Below, one piece after another: positions 5,421-5,984 of a stretch of 5,984 bases of DNA (position 1 is its first letter; the number at the start of each line of letters is the position of its first letter). A program made the position numbers and the translations under genes. The DNA is taken from assembly GCA_022564455.1 (NCBI GenBank), contig JADFLK010000148.1, positions 1-5,984 on the forward strand, given 5' to 3'. The notes below the pieces were generated by a model, which was given only the letters and a program-made list of their open reading frames with translations, was not told the DNA's origin and made no database searches. This DNA is from Bacteroidota bacterium (GTDB taxonomy: Bacteria > Bacteroidota > Rhodothermia > Rhodothermales > Rubricoccaceae).

Positions 5421-5984
5421 ATGACTGATCGCACCCTTTCTCCTGCCTCACCTATGGCTTCCGATGCGTCGGGGACCCGTCGTCCTCAGCCCGAGCCAAT
5501 CGCACCCCCCAATGTGAATGCTTTCTTTGACGGCACGTACGTAGCGTCGCAGGAAGGTGCCGTGTACGATGCGGTCTACGAAGACCTCGATAGTCCCGAA
5601 ATTGCATCGAAAGCGGAAGGCCCATTTGAACCTGAAGCCGTTTCTGAAGATGAGCCGGTTGCGGCAGAAGCGCCTGCCATTCAAATGGACGATCCGTTTA
5701 CCCCAGCGAGCGACCCCACGGGCTCAGGAAAAGATTTTGGCGATGGGCCTGCATTCGACACAGTGACGGGCGGGTTCCAGATCGGCTTCGACATGGAGGA
5801 GCCACAGACCACGGCTCTCGCCCCCATCCGCCCCTCGTTGCGTGCGTTGGCGCAGGAGACGGCTCCGGCCGTTCCGCCGCCGCCCGCATCGCCGCGCATT
5901 CAGGCCCGGATGGCTATGCGTGACAAAGCTGAAGCTCTCTTCCGCCATCGCCGTCTTGCACTGGGTGTGCTTCTCGCGTCGCTT
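5421..5984 (+). CDS. Unrecognised acidic, proline-rich protein with membrane segment at the edge (3' end beyond window)
   Basis: A reading frame of 188 codons is open from the ATG at 5421 to the window edge. I do not recognise the family. Residues 1-160 are low-complexity and probably disordered: rich in Pro, Ala, Glu and Asp (PEPIAPPNVNAFFDG, EPEAVSEDEPVAAEAP, APAVPPPPASP), strongly acidic overall and lacking cysteine. Residues 160-178 switch to a basic helix (RIQARMAMRDKAEALFRHRR), and from 178 a hydrophobic stretch LALGVLLASL begins, apparently the first membrane helix, with the N-terminus inside by the positive-inside rule. This layout, a long cytoplasmic tail ahead of a membrane anchor, occurs in chain-length/export proteins and cell-division or regulatory membrane proteins, among others; none can be chosen here. 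The ATG at 5421 has no Shine-Dalgarno, and Met12 (5454) is a possible alternative start. It may be a separate transcription unit from the sigma operon, given the 225-base gap. Confidence 0.7.
   Translation, partial: MTDRTLSPASPMASDASGTRRPQPEPIAPPNVNAFFDGTYVASQEGAVYDAVYEDLDSPEIASKAEGPFEPEAVSEDEPVAAEAPAIQMDDPFTPASDPTGSGKDFGDGPAFDTVTGGFQIGFDMEEPQTTALAPIRPSLRALAQETAPAVPPPPASPRIQARMAMRDKAEALFRHRRLALGVLLASL

Overview
The window looks like chromosomal DNA from a moderately GC-rich Gram-negative bacterium, most likely of the Bacteroidota/Rhodothermota lineage (Salinibacter and Rhodothermus relatives). The reasons are the run of three secreted SurA/parvulin-type folding factors, the C-terminal signature of the large one (a VW..A..D..GL..Y block followed by Y.WPER), and several starts with little or no Shine-Dalgarno sequence. 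The lineage is inferred from family resemblance, not from a marker gene.

Left part, minus strand (1-3615): three co-directional genes for exported peptidyl-prolyl isomerase (PPIase)/chaperone proteins. In transcription order they are a 688-residue lipoprotein with two intact parvulin domains (3615-1549), a 291-residue lipoprotein with a SurA-like N-domain and a degenerate parvulin-like C-part (1467-592), and a SurA homologue with a type I signal peptide that runs off the left edge (578-1). Spacings are about 81 and 13 bases, so they probably form one operon for folding or escorting outer-membrane proteins.

Divergent intergenic region (3616-4030): about 415 bases with no convincing gene but clear structure. 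It holds a perfect 7-bp inverted repeat near the chaperone start, a hairpin with 10-bp arms and one mismatch, and a degenerate array whose units keep a 7-base register for about 120 bases.

Right part, plus strand (4031-5984): an ECF sigma factor (4031-4657) and its membrane-anchored zinc-finger anti-sigma factor (4683-5195). They are bridged by a possible 10-codon minicistron joined to both neighbours by ATGA stop/start overlaps. After about 225 bases comes the start of an unrecognised acidic, proline-rich protein (5421 to the edge) whose first membrane segment is just beginning at the edge.

Taken together: an extracytoplasmic-stress-type sigma/anti-sigma pair sits head-to-head with an envelope chaperone operon. 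It is plausible, but not shown by the sequence, that the sigma factor controls that operon. I see no mobile element, CRISPR, tRNA or rRNA.
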